Assembly: GCF_000732195.1 (NCBI RefSeq)
Contig: NZ_JNNU01000011.1
Span: 124,001-188,000, forward strand
Source of the DNA: Neorhizobium vignae
Lineage (GTDB): Bacteria; Pseudomonadota; Alphaproteobacteria; Rhizobiales; Rhizobiaceae
Direction: 5' to 3'
Length of the DNA stretch: 64,000 nt
Made by a program: the position numbers and the translations under genes
The notes under the pieces: model-generated
What the model saw: only the letters and a program-made list of their open reading frames with translations
Told to the model about the DNA's origin: nothing
Databases searched by the model: none
Shown: one piece after another, positions 36,787 to 46,170 of the stretch
How positions within the stretch are numbered: position 1 is the stretch's first letter
Layout of the letters: each line of letters begins with the position of its first letter

Positions 36787-38202
36787 ATGAACACCGACCT
36801 TCTCAACCTTTTCGACTGCGACGAGACCAAGCTGCGCTCACTCCTCGCCGAGGCGCTTACCGGTGCCGATGACGGCGAGCTTTTCGTGGAACATGCCCAG
36901 GCGGAATCGCTGACATTCGACAATGGCCGCCTGAAGGGTGGTTCGTTCAATACCGATCAGGGATTCGGACTGCGCTCGGTCGCCGGCGAAGCGGTCGGTT
37001 ATGCCCATGCAGGCGAGCTTTCGGCGGCAGCGCTGTCCCGCGCCTCGGATGCGGTGCGGGCCGTCACCGCCGGATATTCCGGTTCCTACGCGGCCGCTCC
37101 CCAGCGCACCAACAAGAAATATTACGGCGACGAGAACCCGATCGGCAGCCCCAGCTTCGAGGAGAAGGTCAGGCTGCTCACCGAGATCGACGCCTATCTG
37201 CGCTCCAAGGACGACAAGGTACGGCAGGTGACGGCCACGGTTTCGGCAAGCTGGCAGGTGGTCGACATCCTGCGCGCCGACGGACACCGGGTGCAGGACA
37301 TCCGCCCGATGACCCGCATCAACATTTCCGTCGTCGTCGGTGACGGCGACCGGCAGGAGAGCGGTTCGTTCGGCACCGGCGGCCGCATCGGCTTCGGCGA
37401 TTTCGTAACCGAAGGCAACTGGCAGACCGGCGCCGACGAGGCGCTACGCCAGGCGCTCGTCAATCTCACCGCGATCGACGCGCCGGCCGGCACGATGGAT
37501 GTGGTGCTCGGCTCCGGCTGGCCGGGCGTGATGCTGCACGAGGCGGTCGGCCACGGGCTGGAAGGGGATTTCAACCGCAAGAAGACCTCGGCCTTTGCCG
37601 GGCTTCTCGGCGAGATGGTCGCGGCGCCGGGCGTCACGGTCGTCGACGACGGCACGATCGACAACCGCCGCGGTTCGATCACAATAGACGACGAAGGCAC
37701 GCCATCGGCCTACAACGTGCTGATCGAGAACGGCAAGCTCGTCGGTTACATGCAGGATCGCCAGAACGCCCGGCTGATGGGCGTCCAACCGACCGGCAAC
37801 GGGCGCCGCCAAGGCTATGCCTATACGCCGATGCCGCGGATGACCAATACCTACATGCTCGGCGGCGACAAAACGCCGGAAGAAATCATCGCCTCGGTGA
37901 AGAAGGGCATCTATGCCGTTTCCTTCGGCGGCGGCCAGGTGGACATCACGTCGGGCAAGTTCGTGTTCGGCTGCACCGAGGCCTATATGATCGAGAACGG
38001 CAGGATCGGCCCGGCGATCAAGGGCGCCATGCTGATCGGCAACGGCCCGGATGCGATGCGCCGCGTCTCGATGGTCGGCAACGACATGAAGCTCGATACC
38101 GGCATCGGCAATTGCGGCAAGGGCGGCCAATGGGTCCCCGTCGGCGTCGGCCAGCCGCATCTGCGGATGGACCAGGTGACGGTGGGCGGGACAAAGGCTT
38201 GA
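36787..38202 (+). CDS. tldD: Metalloprotease TldD
   Basis: A 471-residue cytosolic zinc protease that normally works as a heterodimer with TldE/PmbA on unfolded peptides. The metal motif H-E-A-V-G-H (H-E-x3-H) lies near residues 252-257, and the third ligand region F-G-C-T-E-A-Y-M follows near 394. The partner tldE is not in the window. It stands 94 bases after SURF1 and is followed by two adjacent hairpins. Confidence 0.95.
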   Translation: MNTDLLNLFDCDETKLRSLLAEALTGADDGELFVEHAQAESLTFDNGRLKGGSFNTDQGFGLRSVAGEAVGYAHAGELSAAALSRASDAVRAVTAGYSGSYAAAPQRTNKKYYGDENPIGSPSFEEKVRLLTEIDAYLRSKDDKVRQVTATVSASWQVVDILRADGHRVQDIRPMTRINISVVVGDGDRQESGSFGTGGRIGFGDFVTEGNWQTGADEALRQALVNLTAIDAPAGTMDVVLGSGWPGVMLHEAVGHGLEGDFNRKKTSAFAGLLGEMVAAPGVTVVDDGTIDNRRGSITIDDEGTPSAYNVLIENGKLVGYMQDRQNARLMGVQPTGNGRRQGYAYTPMPRMTNTYMLGGDKTPEEIIASVKKGIYAVSFGGGQVDITSGKFVFGCTEAYMIENGRIGPAIKGAMLIGNGPDAMRRVSMVGNDMKLDTGIGNCGKGGQWVPVGVGQPHLRMDQVTVGGTKA

Positions 38203-38207
38203 TGTTG

Positions 38208-38256
38208 GAGCAATTTGCTCGGCGATAGAAACGTCCATGGGGAGGTTTCTATCGCC
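38208..38256. terminator. Double hairpin between convergent tldD and mazG-like genes
   Basis: GAGCA-ATT-TGCTC (38208-38220) is followed without a gap by a perfect 12-bp stem, GGCGATAGAAAC and GTTTCTATCGCC, with a 12-base loop (38221-38256). No U tract is present, but the position between convergent genes suggests transcript ends from both sides. Confidence 0.6.
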
Positions 38257-38288
38257 AGAGCTCAGCTTGCTGGCATATAGCCTGAAAC

Positions 38289-38597
38289 TTACCCCTCATC
38301 CGGCCTGAACAGCCATTTCCGCTCGATCGCCGATGCGAGATCGATCCGGTTGTTGTGGGCAAACAGCAGGACGTGGCCGAGTAGATCGGCCGTCTCGTCG
38401 GCGAGGTCGCGGCTGAGATCCTCGTCGCTCCTGCCCTTCTTCCGTCCACGGCCAGTCTTGCGATTCCAGGCCTGGGTCAGTTCGCCCACCTCCTCCTGCA
38501 ACTTCAGGAGAAACCAGTCCGGATCACGGATCATTCCGTGGGCTTCGGCATAGGTTGCGGATACGGCCTCGAATTGTGCGACAAGCTTCTCCAGCAT
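38289..38597 (-). CDS. MazG-like nucleotide pyrophosphohydrolase
   Basis: A 102-residue all-alpha NTP pyrophosphatase of the short MazG-like kind. Metal-binding motifs are L-Q-E-E-V-G-E-L near residues 33-40 and D-E-T-A-D-L near 67-72. Between them is a basic loop (R-K-T-G-R-G-R-K-K-G-R) longer than usual, perhaps for nucleic-acid contact. Such enzymes remove abnormal or excess NTPs. A strong AAAAGGAG site lies ahead of the ATG at 38597. Confidence 0.82.
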   Translation of the reverse strand: MLEKLVAQFEAVSATYAEAHGMIRDPDWFLLKLQEEVGELTQAWNRKTGRGRKKGRSDEDLSRDLADETADLLGHVLLFAHNNRIDLASAIERKWLFRPDEG

Positions 38598-38765
38598 GAT
38601 GTTCTCCTTTTGTATCTAGAGGAGAATCCCGATTCTCGTACCGTGTCCAGAGGATCCTGCCTTGCTCGCCTGTCTCGATGTCCATACGTCAAATTGATAT
38701 CTAGCGAAGAGAGGTAACCAGTGGTTGACAACCCTATGGTAACTTTGGCCGTCCTTCTTGCTTAG

Positions 38766-39392
38766 ATGGCCTGGGTAGAACAGATGATCGACAGCGCCAG
38801 CTCAGAGTATGCAGAGCTCAATTTCTTTCATTCGGTGAGCGTGTTTTATGTTCTCGCCGTCGCCTGCAGCATCACCTTGTCTTATTGTCTGGTTCAGTTG
38901 GTGGAGATCGTTTTTGCGGGCCAAGAAGGTCTCGCGCCGCTCACACGGGCCGTCATACTCATCCCACTTGTGGTCGGCAGCAGCAGCTTTGCGATATTCT
39001 GCACGTCCCGAATGAACCTCCAAAAGGCGGTCCTTATTATATCTCCTAATGGAATCAGGATGCCTGCCACGATGCCGCAATTATTGCCTTGGACATCGGT
39101 CTCGCAAATCACGCTTTTTGGGGAATATGGCTCGCTCAAAAATATCGCCGTGATTTTACGCGACAACCTCGACCCCGAAACAAGTTCCCGGCTCACAAAA
39201 GCAAGCCACGGACGCTCCGGCCCTCAGAGCTTGGTAATATCTCCCGCTCTACTGAGGAATATCAAGACCGACGATCTATTGGCGCTGATGAAACGCTACC
39301 ACAAAAAGTTTGGTAGAACGCCGGATGAGGATTCAGGCGCCCCAAGCAAACCTACTTTTCATTCCTCAGCCTGGACCGGTATCGAGGAATAA
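38766..39392 (+). CDS. Unknown membrane protein
   Basis: A 208-residue protein I do not recognise with certainty. It has two hydrophobic helices (about 24-47 and 62-80) followed by a soluble domain with strands A-V-L-I-I-S-P-N-G-I-R-M-P and a W-T-S-V-S-Q-I stretch, reminiscent of PH-like membrane proteins of the STM3941 type. Its GC content is visibly below that of its neighbours, which hints at horizontal origin. TTGACA at 38723-38728 is a candidate -35 element. It stands alone. Confidence 0.7.
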   Translation: MAWVEQMIDSASSEYAELNFFHSVSVFYVLAVACSITLSYCLVQLVEIVFAGQEGLAPLTRAVILIPLVVGSSSFAIFCTSRMNLQKAVLIISPNGIRMPATMPQLLPWTSVSQITLFGEYGSLKNIAVILRDNLDPETSSRLTKASHGRSGPQSLVISPALLRNIKTDDLLALMKRYHKKFGRTPDEDSGAPSKPTFHSSAWTGIEE

Positions 39393-39492
39393 GCTGAGCG
39401 GCGGGCCGTAGTCGCCGGACCCAGCCTTGACGCCCTCACCCAAATCCCGGCAAGTGCGGACCATCCCAAGCCCCTTGATCACGGCATTCTCC

Positions 39493-40284
39493 ATGGCATC
39501 CGTAAACCCGATTTCCGCTTTCCTGGACGCCTGGATCCCGGGCCATGAGCCGGCACAGCTTGTCTTTCTTTTCCTCTCCGCGCTGCTCGCCGGGCTGGCG
39601 CGCGGGTTTTCCGGGTTTGGCGGAGCGCTGATCTTCGTTCCGCTCGCCGGTGCTGCCGTTGGGCCGAAGATCGCCCCTGCCCTGCTGCTCGTCATCGACG
39701 GGGTGACGACGCTCGGCATGGTGCCGGACGGCTGGAAGCGCGCCAACCGCCGCGAGGTGGGCACGATGCTGATCGGGACGCTGATCGGCGTGCCGGCCGG
39801 AACGACGCTGCTGGCGGTGATCGATCCGACGGCGCTGCGCTGGCTGATCTCGGTCGTCGTGCTCTGCCTGCTGATCTTCCTGATTTCCGGCTGGCGCTAC
39901 CATGGCAAGCCGAAGACGCCGCTGACCATCGGTGTCGGGGCGCTTGCCGGCCTGTTCGGCGGCGCGGCGCAGCTTTCCGGTCCGCCGGTCGTCGCCTATT
40001 GGCTCGGCGGCGCCATCCCGCCGCTTACCGTGCGCGCCAACCTGATCCTCTATTTCGCGCTTGCGACGGTGATCTCGGCCACCGCCTATGTCGTCGGCGG
40101 TCTTTTGACATTCGACGTCCTTGCACTCGCGCTCATCGCCGGGCCGGGTTATGGCCTCGGCCTGATCGCGGGCTCGCGCCTGTTCGGCTTCGCGTCCGAG
40201 GGCACCTTCCGGCGCATCTGCTTCCTGCTGATCGCCATGGCGGCGATCGCCGGCCTGCCGCTTTTCGATGCGCTGCGGCCCTGA
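39493..40284 (+). CDS. TSUP-family (TauE/SafE) membrane transporter
   Basis: A 263-residue membrane protein with about eight helices in two repeated halves. The family marks are A-L-L-A-G-L-A-R-G-F-S-G-F-G-G-A-L near residues 32-48 and the mirrored A-G-L-F-G-G-A-A-Q-L-S-G-P-P near 150. Members export sulfite, sulfoacetate or other organosulfur and carboxylate anions; the substrate here is open. The start is uncertain: a TTG at 39427 would add 22 residues, while ATG 39493 places the first helix at a normal distance. Confidence 0.85.
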   Translation: MASVNPISAFLDAWIPGHEPAQLVFLFLSALLAGLARGFSGFGGALIFVPLAGAAVGPKIAPALLLVIDGVTTLGMVPDGWKRANRREVGTMLIGTLIGVPAGTTLLAVIDPTALRWLISVVVLCLLIFLISGWRYHGKPKTPLTIGVGALAGLFGGAAQLSGPPVVAYWLGGAIPPLTVRANLILYFALATVISATAYVVGGLLTFDVLALALIAGPGYGLGLIAGSRLFGFASEGTFRRICFLLIAMAAIAGLPLFDALRP

Positions 40285-40355
40285 ACAAGATAAAGCCTCT
40301 CCTTATTCAGCAAGGCTTAACCCGTCAGGGGTAGGGTCGCCCTCACCGAAGTAAC

Positions 40356-41432
40356 GTGGGCGTGATCGCGGTGGGGAACACGAGGGACAGGTTTCAGGCG
40401 CTTTGGCGCCGGGATGTCAAACGCCGGCTTGTCGCCGGTGGCCTCGACATGGCCGCAGCACTTGCGCGTGCCGGGATGATGCCCAATGCGCGCGGCCACG
40501 GCGCCATATTCACGCTCCACCATGTGCGGCCGAAACAAAGCCGGCCACTGCAGCCGAGCGGCCATCTGGAAGTGACGCCGGATTTCCTCGGCGAAGCGAT
40601 CGAACGGCTTTCGGCGGAAGGTTACGAGTTCATCCCCTTGAGCGACGTGCCGGCACGGCTTGCCGCCCCGAGCAAGCAGCCGTTCGCCGCCTTCACGCTC
40701 GATGACGGCTACCGCAACAATGCCGAATATGCCTTGCCGGTGTTTGCCCGCCACGGCGTGCCGTTCACCATCTTCGTCACCCGCGGGTTTGCAGAGCGCA
40801 GTCATTCTCTCTGGTGGGAAACGGTTGCCGAGCTGCTCGGCCGCGAACGGGAAGTGACGTTCGATTTCGGCGGCGGGTCTGAAGTCCTCGACCTCACCTC
40901 CGAGGCCCGAAAATTCGACGCCTTCGACCGGTTTTCCAGCTATGTCCTCGAAGTCGAGGAATCCACCGCCGTCTCGCGGATCGATGCCCTGGCGAGAAAA
41001 CATGGCGTCGATCCGCTGAAGATCACCGCCGACCTGACCATGAATGCCGAGGAGCTCCGCTCGGTCGCCGCCCATCCGCTGGCATCGCTCGGCGCCCATA
41101 CGACGAGCCACCGGGCCGTCGCCCGGCTTCCGGCAGAAGACGCCCGCGCGGAAATGGAGCAGTCGGCCGACTGGATCGAGGGCCTGACCGGCGAACGGCC
41201 GGCCACGATCGCTTATCCCTATGGCAACCGCGCCGCGGTTTCCGAGCGCGACTATGCGATCGCCAGGGAACTCGGCTTTTCCGTCGCGGTGACGACGCAG
41301 CCCGGCACGCTCTGCGCCAGATACGTGAACAGGCTCACCGGCCTGCCGCGCATCTCGCTCAACGGCTATTACCAGCAGCCGCGTTACGTCTCCGCACTCG
41401 CATCGGGCATCCCCTTCACGATCGGGCGGTGA
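40356..41432 (+). CDS. Polysaccharide deacetylase (NodB-domain) protein
   Basis: A 358-residue protein with a NodB-type carbohydrate esterase 4 domain. The catalytic Asp pair is in T-L-D-D-G-Y near residues 114-119 and the metal His pair in H-T-T-S-H near 248-252; A-Y-P-Y-G-N follows. There is no signal peptide, so it is intracellular or peripheral to the membrane, as in several rhizobial surface-polysaccharide enzymes. The frame opens with GTG 40356; Met32 is a later alternative. It converges with pdxH. Confidence 0.86.
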   Translation: MGVIAVGNTRDRFQALWRRDVKRRLVAGGLDMAAALARAGMMPNARGHGAIFTLHHVRPKQSRPLQPSGHLEVTPDFLGEAIERLSAEGYEFIPLSDVPARLAAPSKQPFAAFTLDDGYRNNAEYALPVFARHGVPFTIFVTRGFAERSHSLWWETVAELLGREREVTFDFGGGSEVLDLTSEARKFDAFDRFSSYVLEVEESTAVSRIDALARKHGVDPLKITADLTMNAEELRSVAAHPLASLGAHTTSHRAVARLPAEDARAEMEQSADWIEGLTGERPATIAYPYGNRAAVSERDYAIARELGFSVAVTTQPGTLCARYVNRLTGLPRISLNGYYQQPRYVSALASGIPFTIGR

Positions 41433-41441
41433 GCCCTCCCC

Positions 41442-42062
41442 TCACGGATACATCCGCACCTTTTCCCACGGGCCGTCGGCGAGGGTGCGGCGAAATTCGA
41501 TGCGGTCGTGCAGGCGGAACGGACGGTCGTGCCAGAACTCGATCGACACCGGCTTGATGCGGAAGCCGGACCAGTTGGGCGGGCGCGGAATGTCGCCGAT
41601 CGCGTATCTCGCGGTATATTCGGCCACCGATTTTTCGAGCGCAAAACGCGTTTCGAGCGGGCGGGACTGTTTCGACGCCCAGGCGCCGATGCGGCTGCCG
41701 CGAGGGCGCGACGCGTAATAGGCATCCGCCTCCGCATCGCTCACCACCTCCACCTCGCCGCGCAGGCGAACCTGGCGACGCAGCGATTTCCAGTGGAAGC
41801 ACATCGCCGCCTTTTTCTGGCCGAGGATCTCGTTGCCCTTCTGGCTTTCGAAATTGGTGTAGAAGACGAAACCGCTCTCGTCATACCCCTTCAAGAGGAC
41901 CATGCGGACGTTCGGCATGCCATTTTCGTCGACGGTCGCAACCGCAACGGCGTTCGGATCGTTGGGTTCGGAGCTCTCGGCATCCTTCAGCCATGCTCCG
42001 AAAAGCGCGAAAGGCTCGTTCTCGGCGGTGAAGTCACCAGTTGTTAACTCGCTTTCAGACAT
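41442..42062 (-). CDS. pdxH: Pyridoxamine 5'-phosphate oxidase
   Basis: FMN enzyme that oxidises pyridoxine or pyridoxamine 5'-phosphate to PLP. The 206 residues match the usual length. Key segments are N-A-V-A-V-A-T-V near the start of the barrel, [31 protein letters not shown] and the end signature [16 protein letters not shown] 42062 was preferred over 42095 because it gives the normal length, has GGGAG upstream, and the longer form would overlap the divergent gene's start. Confidence 0.95.
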   Translation of the reverse strand: MSESELTTGDFTAENEPFALFGAWLKDAESSEPNDPNAVAVATVDENGMPNVRMVLLKGYDESGFVFYTNFESQKGNEILGQKKAAMCFHWKSLRRQVRLRGEVEVVSDAEADAYYASRPRGSRIGAWASKQSRPLETRFALEKSVAEYTARYAIGDIPRPPNWSGFRIKPVSIEFWHDRPFRLHDRIEFRRTLADGPWEKVRMYP

Positions 42063-42093
42063 ATTGACTAAAATACTCCCAATCTCATGAAAC

Positions 42094-42585
42094 ATGCCCG
42101 AGTTTTTCAGTCGGACAGGACGAACGGTGGTAGTGATAGCAAAGTCGACGAGCCGCACAAAGAGGTCGTTTATCCTCGCCAGACGGGCAGCCGCCCTCTG
42201 CCTTGCAGGGCTTTCGCTTGCCGGCTGTACCAGCAGCCTCGATCTCTTCGGAAGCTCCCCGAAAGTCGACCGCTCGATCGCGACCGGCACGGTGCCCGGC
42301 GCGCCTCAGCATACCGGTGCGACGCTTTCCGACGAGGCGACGGTGCGTAACGCCGTCTCCTCGGCCGATCTTGCGAAGGTCGGCACAGCTTCGGTTCCGT
42401 GGGCGAATACCACGACCGGCAGCGCCGGCGTCGTCTCGCAGATTCGCGAGGCCCGCAACGGCGAGCAGATCTGCCGCGCCTTCACCACCACGCGCCATTC
42501 TTACGAGGGTATCGCCATGTTCTCCGGCCAGACCTGCCTGACCGGCAGCGGCGACTGGATGCTGACGGCCTTCGACCGCCAGTAG
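42094..42585 (+). CDS. RT0821/Lpp0805-type surface lipoprotein
   Basis: A 163-residue exported lipoprotein. After a basic N-terminal region comes a hydrophobic run and the lipobox L-A-G-C. The mature domain includes [11 protein letters not shown] and [11 protein letters not shown], typical of the small outer-membrane-like surface antigen family. The start is uncertain: ATG 42094 is the first codon, but a GTG about 14 codons later gives a more normal signal peptide. It is divergent from pdxH, with start regions nearly touching. Function unknown. Confidence 0.75.
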   Translation: MPEFFSRTGRTVVVIAKSTSRTKRSFILARRAAALCLAGLSLAGCTSSLDLFGSSPKVDRSIATGTVPGAPQHTGATLSDEATVRNAVSSADLAKVGTASVPWANTTTGSAGVVSQIREARNGEQICRAFTTTRHSYEGIAMFSGQTCLTGSGDWMLTAFDRQ

Positions 42586-42857
42586 TCGCGGCCCATCCTT
42601 CCCCAAAACCGACGCGCTGCAAAATCCGTTTCTGGCGTTTGCGTGAAAACCGCCTGAAACCATTCGTTTACCTTACCGACCACGACTGGCGGCCGCGTAA
42701 CCACTGATTCACAAGTCCTAACATAGGCTCTTCGGATGTAAGCAGTAATCTGCCCGGAACATGAGGAACCGGCGGATGGCTGTCGGAGTTGTGACGAGTA
42801 TCGGGGGTCCAAGGATCAAGCGGGGGCCTGCCGTTTCAAGTAACCGGTGGTCCCACA

Positions 42858-43976
42858 ATGCGTGATCCCTATTCTCTTCTTGGCGTGAAGCGCAACGCCG
42901 AGCCCGAAGAAATCAAGGCAGCCTGGCGCGCCAAGGCCAAGACCGTTCACCCCGACCAGAATCAGGACGATCCGTCTGCGACGAGCCGTTTCGCCGAGAT
43001 CGGCCAGGCCTACGAGGTCCTCAAGGATCCCGAGCGCCGCAAGCGATACGACAGGGCCGCAGAGATGCACCAGACCATCATGCAGCAGCGAAATGCCGCC
43101 CGCGAAGCCGCCGAACGCGCCAAGGCCGCCAAGGCTAACGCCGAAAAGGTGATGGAAGAACTCGCCAAGGCCAATGCGCAGGCAGCCAAATCCCAGGCGC
43201 AAGCACAGACCCAATCTCAGGCTCATCCTCAGAACCAGTCCGGCCCGGCAGGCGAAACGCCCGAGGACATGATCGAGCGCATTTTCGGCGCTACAGCAAC
43301 CGACCAGGCAAAATCTCACACCAGCGGCCCGGCGCCGGCGAACGGCGATTCGGCGGAAACGGCCAAGGCAGATGCATCCGGCGGCGAAAGACCGCCCCTG
43401 CCGGCCCTTGCCATCGACCTGATCGCCTCCATCGTGCGCCGCTTCCGCGGCACGACGCCGGCTCCCGAAAAGGCTCCGGATATTTCCGTCGAGGCAACGG
43501 TGACCGTGGAGGACCTCCTCAAGCTCAACGCTGTCACGCTGAAGATGGCCGACGACCGTGAAGTCCGCCTCGTGCTGGAAAGAGGCATGACGGAAGGCCA
43601 TGTAGCGCGGCTCAAGGGCCAGGGCCTCAAGCTCGCCGGCATGAAATCCGGCGACCTTCTCGCCTCGATCAAAGTTTCCCGCGACAGTCGTTTCCGCGTC
43701 GAAGGTTTCGATCTTCACACGACCTTGTCGATTTCGCTCGAAGACGCGGTGCTTGGCGGCGACGCGTCGGTCGAGACGCCGGAAGGCAACCGCAACATCA
43801 GCATTCCGGCATGGTCCGGTTCCGACCAGACGGTCCGGCTGAACGGCCTTGGCCTTCACGACGATGCCGGAGGCCGCGGCGATCTCGTCGTCGAACTGCG
43901 CGTCGTCCTGTGGGAAAAACCGAACGAAAAGGTCACCGACCTGATGCGGCACATGCGTCACGGGCTGTATGTCTGA
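42858..43976 (+). CDS. J-domain co-chaperone, CbpA-like without zinc finger
   Basis: A 372-residue DnaJ-type protein. The J domain spans residues 1-68 with the essential H-P-D in T-V-H-P-D-Q. Next comes an Ala/Gln/Lys-rich linker (about 70-200) with strong coiled-coil character in place of the Gly/Phe region. The C-terminal substrate-binding domains follow (V-E-A-T-V-T-V-E-D-L-L, then I-S-I-P-A-W-S-G-S-D near 315). There is no zinc finger, so it is type II (CbpA-like). It stimulates DnaK ATPase through the J domain. Monocistronic, with 148 bases to fabI. Confidence 0.88.
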   Translation: MRDPYSLLGVKRNAEPEEIKAAWRAKAKTVHPDQNQDDPSATSRFAEIGQAYEVLKDPERRKRYDRAAEMHQTIMQQRNAAREAAERAKAAKANAEKVMEELAKANAQAAKSQAQAQTQSQAHPQNQSGPAGETPEDMIERIFGATATDQAKSHTSGPAPANGDSAETAKADASGGERPPLPALAIDLIASIVRRFRGTTPAPEKAPDISVEATVTVEDLLKLNAVTLKMADDREVRLVLERGMTEGHVARLKGQGLKLAGMKSGDLLASIKVSRDSRFRVEGFDLHTTLSISLEDAVLGGDASVETPEGNRNISIPAWSGSDQTVRLNGLGLHDDAGGRGDLVVELRVVLWEKPNEKVTDLMRHMRHGLYV

Positions 43977-44079
43977 GGTACCGCCTAATATGACAGTTAT
44001 GCGTCGGTATTCACCGCTAAGCACCCTTTGTTACGCCCACTAACACGAGATGATCCAAGTCTGCTTGAACCCTTGAGCC

Positions 44080-44094
44080 GCCTATGTCATAGGC
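44080..44094. promoter_or_regulatory. Palindrome upstream of fabI
   Basis: GCCTATGTCATAGGC, a perfect 15-bp palindrome with a single central base, 31 bases before the fabI ATG. TTGAAC at 44065-44070 and CATAGG 17 bases later would place it over a -10 element, the position of a repressor site. Confidence 0.5.
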
Positions 44095-44125
44095 AGCGTT
44101 CATCTAAGGTATCAGGGGACTATGT

Positions 44126-44944
44126 ATGGTTCAGGCTTCCGGCCTCATGGCAGGCAAACGCGGTCTCATCATGGGCGTTGCCAATAACCGTTCGATCGCG
44201 TGGGGCATTGCCAAGGCTATCCACCAGCATGGGGGGGAAGTCGCGTTCACCTACCAGGGCGATGCACTCAAGAAGCGCGTTGAGCCGCTCGCCGCCGAAC
44301 TGGGCGCCTACATGGCCGGCCATTGCGACGTCAGCGACGAATCGACCATAGACGAAGTCTTCGCCAATCTCGAAAAGCACTGGGGCAAGATCGACTTTCT
44401 GGTGCATGCGATCGGTTTTTCCGACAAGGACGAACTGACCGGCCGCTACGTCGACACCTCGGCGGACAATTTCGCCAAGACGATGCAGATCTCGGTCTAT
44501 TCCTTTACGTCCGTCGCACGGCGGGCGGAAAAGCTGATGACCGACGGCGGCTCGATGCTGACCCTCACCTATTATGGCGCCGAAAAGGTCATGCCGAACT
44601 ACAACGTCATGGGCGTCGCCAAGGCAGCACTCGAAGCCAGCGTCAAGTATCTCGCCGTCGATCTGGGTCCGAAGAACATCCGCGTCAACGCGATCTCGGC
44701 CGGGCCGATCAAGACGCTTGCCGCTTCCGGCATCGGCGACTTCCGCTACATCCTCAAGTGGAACGAGTACAATGCGCCGCTGCGCCGTACCGTCACAATC
44801 GAGGAAGTGGGCGATGTCGGCCTCTATATGCTCTCCGACTTGTCTCGCTCCGTCACCGGCGAAACCCATCATGCCGATAGCGGTTACCATGTCGTCGGCA
44901 TGAAGGCCGTCGATGCGCCGGACATTTCGGTCATCAAGGACTGA
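44126..44944 (+). CDS. fabI: Enoyl-[acyl-carrier-protein] reductase FabI
   Basis: NADH-dependent short-chain reductase that completes each cycle of fatty-acid elongation by reducing the trans-2-enoyl-ACP. The 272-residue protein shows the nucleotide site M-G-V-A-N-N-R-S-I-A-W near 16-26, the catalytic pair Tyr159 and Lys166 (Y-x6-K) and S-A-G-P-I-K-T near 191-197. It is the triclosan-target class. The downstream histidine phosphatase gene starts 22 bases later and may be cotranscribed. Confidence 0.96.
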   Translation: MVQASGLMAGKRGLIMGVANNRSIAWGIAKAIHQHGGEVAFTYQGDALKKRVEPLAAELGAYMAGHCDVSDESTIDEVFANLEKHWGKIDFLVHAIGFSDKDELTGRYVDTSADNFAKTMQISVYSFTSVARRAEKLMTDGGSMLTLTYYGAEKVMPNYNVMGVAKAALEASVKYLAVDLGPKNIRVNAISAGPIKTLAASGIGDFRYILKWNEYNAPLRRTVTIEEVGDVGLYMLSDLSRSVTGETHHADSGYHVVGMKAVDAPDISVIKD

Positions 44945-44966
44945 TGCTGTTCCAGGGACGTCTGCC

Positions 44967-45554
44967 GTGCTCATCTACATGATCCGCCACGGGCAGACGG
45001 ACTGGAATGCCGAAGGCCGGCTCCAGGGCCAGCAGGATATTCCGCTCAATGCGCTCGGCCGTTCTCAGGCAACGCGGAACGGCGAGCGGCTGCGCGAGAT
45101 GATCGGCGCGGCGGACGGTTTCCGCTTCATCGCCAGCCCTCTGTCGCGTACCCGCGAAACCATGGAACGGCTGCGCAGCGCCATGGGCCTCGATCCCCTC
45201 GCTTACGAAACCGACGAACGGCTGGTCGAAGTCTCCTTCGGCGACTGGGAAGGCCATACGCTCGAGGAGATCGGCCAGATTTCTCCAGATCGGCTCGCCG
45301 CCCGCGCCGAGCAGAAGTGGAGCTTCATCCCGCCGGGTATCTCTGCCGAGAGCTATGAGATTCTCTGCTGGCGCATCGGCGCCTGGTTGCAGTCCGTTGA
45401 AGGTCCGACCGTTTGCGTCAGCCATGGCGGGGTGATCCGTTCGCTCTTCCGGCTGATCGGCAACCTCGACGAGAACGAGGCCGCCACCGTTCCGACCCCG
45501 CAAGATCGCATCCTTGAGGTCGATACCCGCTACAACCGGATGCAATGGCTCTGA
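44967..45554 (+). CDS. Histidine phosphatase (phosphoglycerate-mutase-like)
   Basis: A 195-residue phosphatase of the GpmB/CobC branch. The phospho-acceptor His is in R-H-G-Q-T-D-W-N at residues 7-14, further active-site residues lie in S-P-L-S-R-T and V-S-F-G-D-W-E-G, and the second His is in V-S-H-G-G-V. The substrate is unclear. GTG 44967 was chosen as start with GGGA upstream; a Met four codons in is the alternative. It probably shares a transcript with fabI. Confidence 0.85.
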   Translation: MLIYMIRHGQTDWNAEGRLQGQQDIPLNALGRSQATRNGERLREMIGAADGFRFIASPLSRTRETMERLRSAMGLDPLAYETDERLVEVSFGDWEGHTLEEIGQISPDRLAARAEQKWSFIPPGISAESYEILCWRIGAWLQSVEGPTVCVSHGGVIRSLFRLIGNLDENEAATVPTPQDRILEVDTRYNRMQWL

Positions 45555-45611
45555 TCTGCGCCGACACGACACAGCGGATATTCTAAATTATACTTCGCTA
45601 ACTCTGGAATA

Positions 45612-45872
45612 TTACTGAACGATCTGGAGATCATCGACGACGCGGTTGCCATCGACGACCGTGTAGAAGACCAGCACCTTGACGCCGGCCTTCAGGCCTT
45701 CGAAATTGAATTCCTCAGGCACCTTGTAGGTTTTTCCGTCGTCGAGCGTGAAGTTGAGCGCCTTCGCGTCCACGGCCTTGATCGTGGCTTCGACGTCGGC
45801 ACTTTGCGCCCAGCTGTTGAGGGGCGAAAAGACGCTGGCCGTGGCAAGCAGAGCAGCAATCAGAATGCGCAT
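45612..45872 (-). CDS. DUF1344 exported protein
   Basis: An 86-residue small periplasmic protein. The signal peptide is the first 22 residues (ending S-W-A). The mature part is one beta-barrel-like domain with D-V-E-A-T-I-K-A-V-D and L-D-D-G-K-T-Y-K-V-P, the DUF1344 signature. The role is unknown; it is found throughout rhizobia. The start at 45872 follows from the signal peptide. It is divergent from the PAS-GGDEF-EAL gene across about 300 bases that hold no other gene. Confidence 0.87.
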   Translation of the reverse strand: MRILIAALLATASVFSPLNSWAQSADVEATIKAVDAKALNFTLDDGKTYKVPEEFNFEGLKAGVKVLVFYTVVDGNRVVDDLQIVQ

Positions 45873-46170
45873 GGTCGGAAGCCTTGCTGAGGTCGGTGAT
45901 GTCTCGTTTCGATGCACAGATAGCCTGCTGATTGTGGCGAAAATCGCCCGGCACCATGACATTTTCCGTATAAGTAATGGGCTGATAGTTAACGCTTTTC
46001 GAGAACCGGACGCCGTCTTGCGGCCGAGCCGTTCCTGGCCGCGAAATTGTTCGAAGTATTCGTACAATAAATCGCGCCAAAGTTTGTAGGGTGGGGTGAA
46101 AGCGTAAATTAACCCCCGCCCCATAGGCTGTTCCGTCATGCCACAGGGGTTAATAAGAAGGTTTGCGCGC

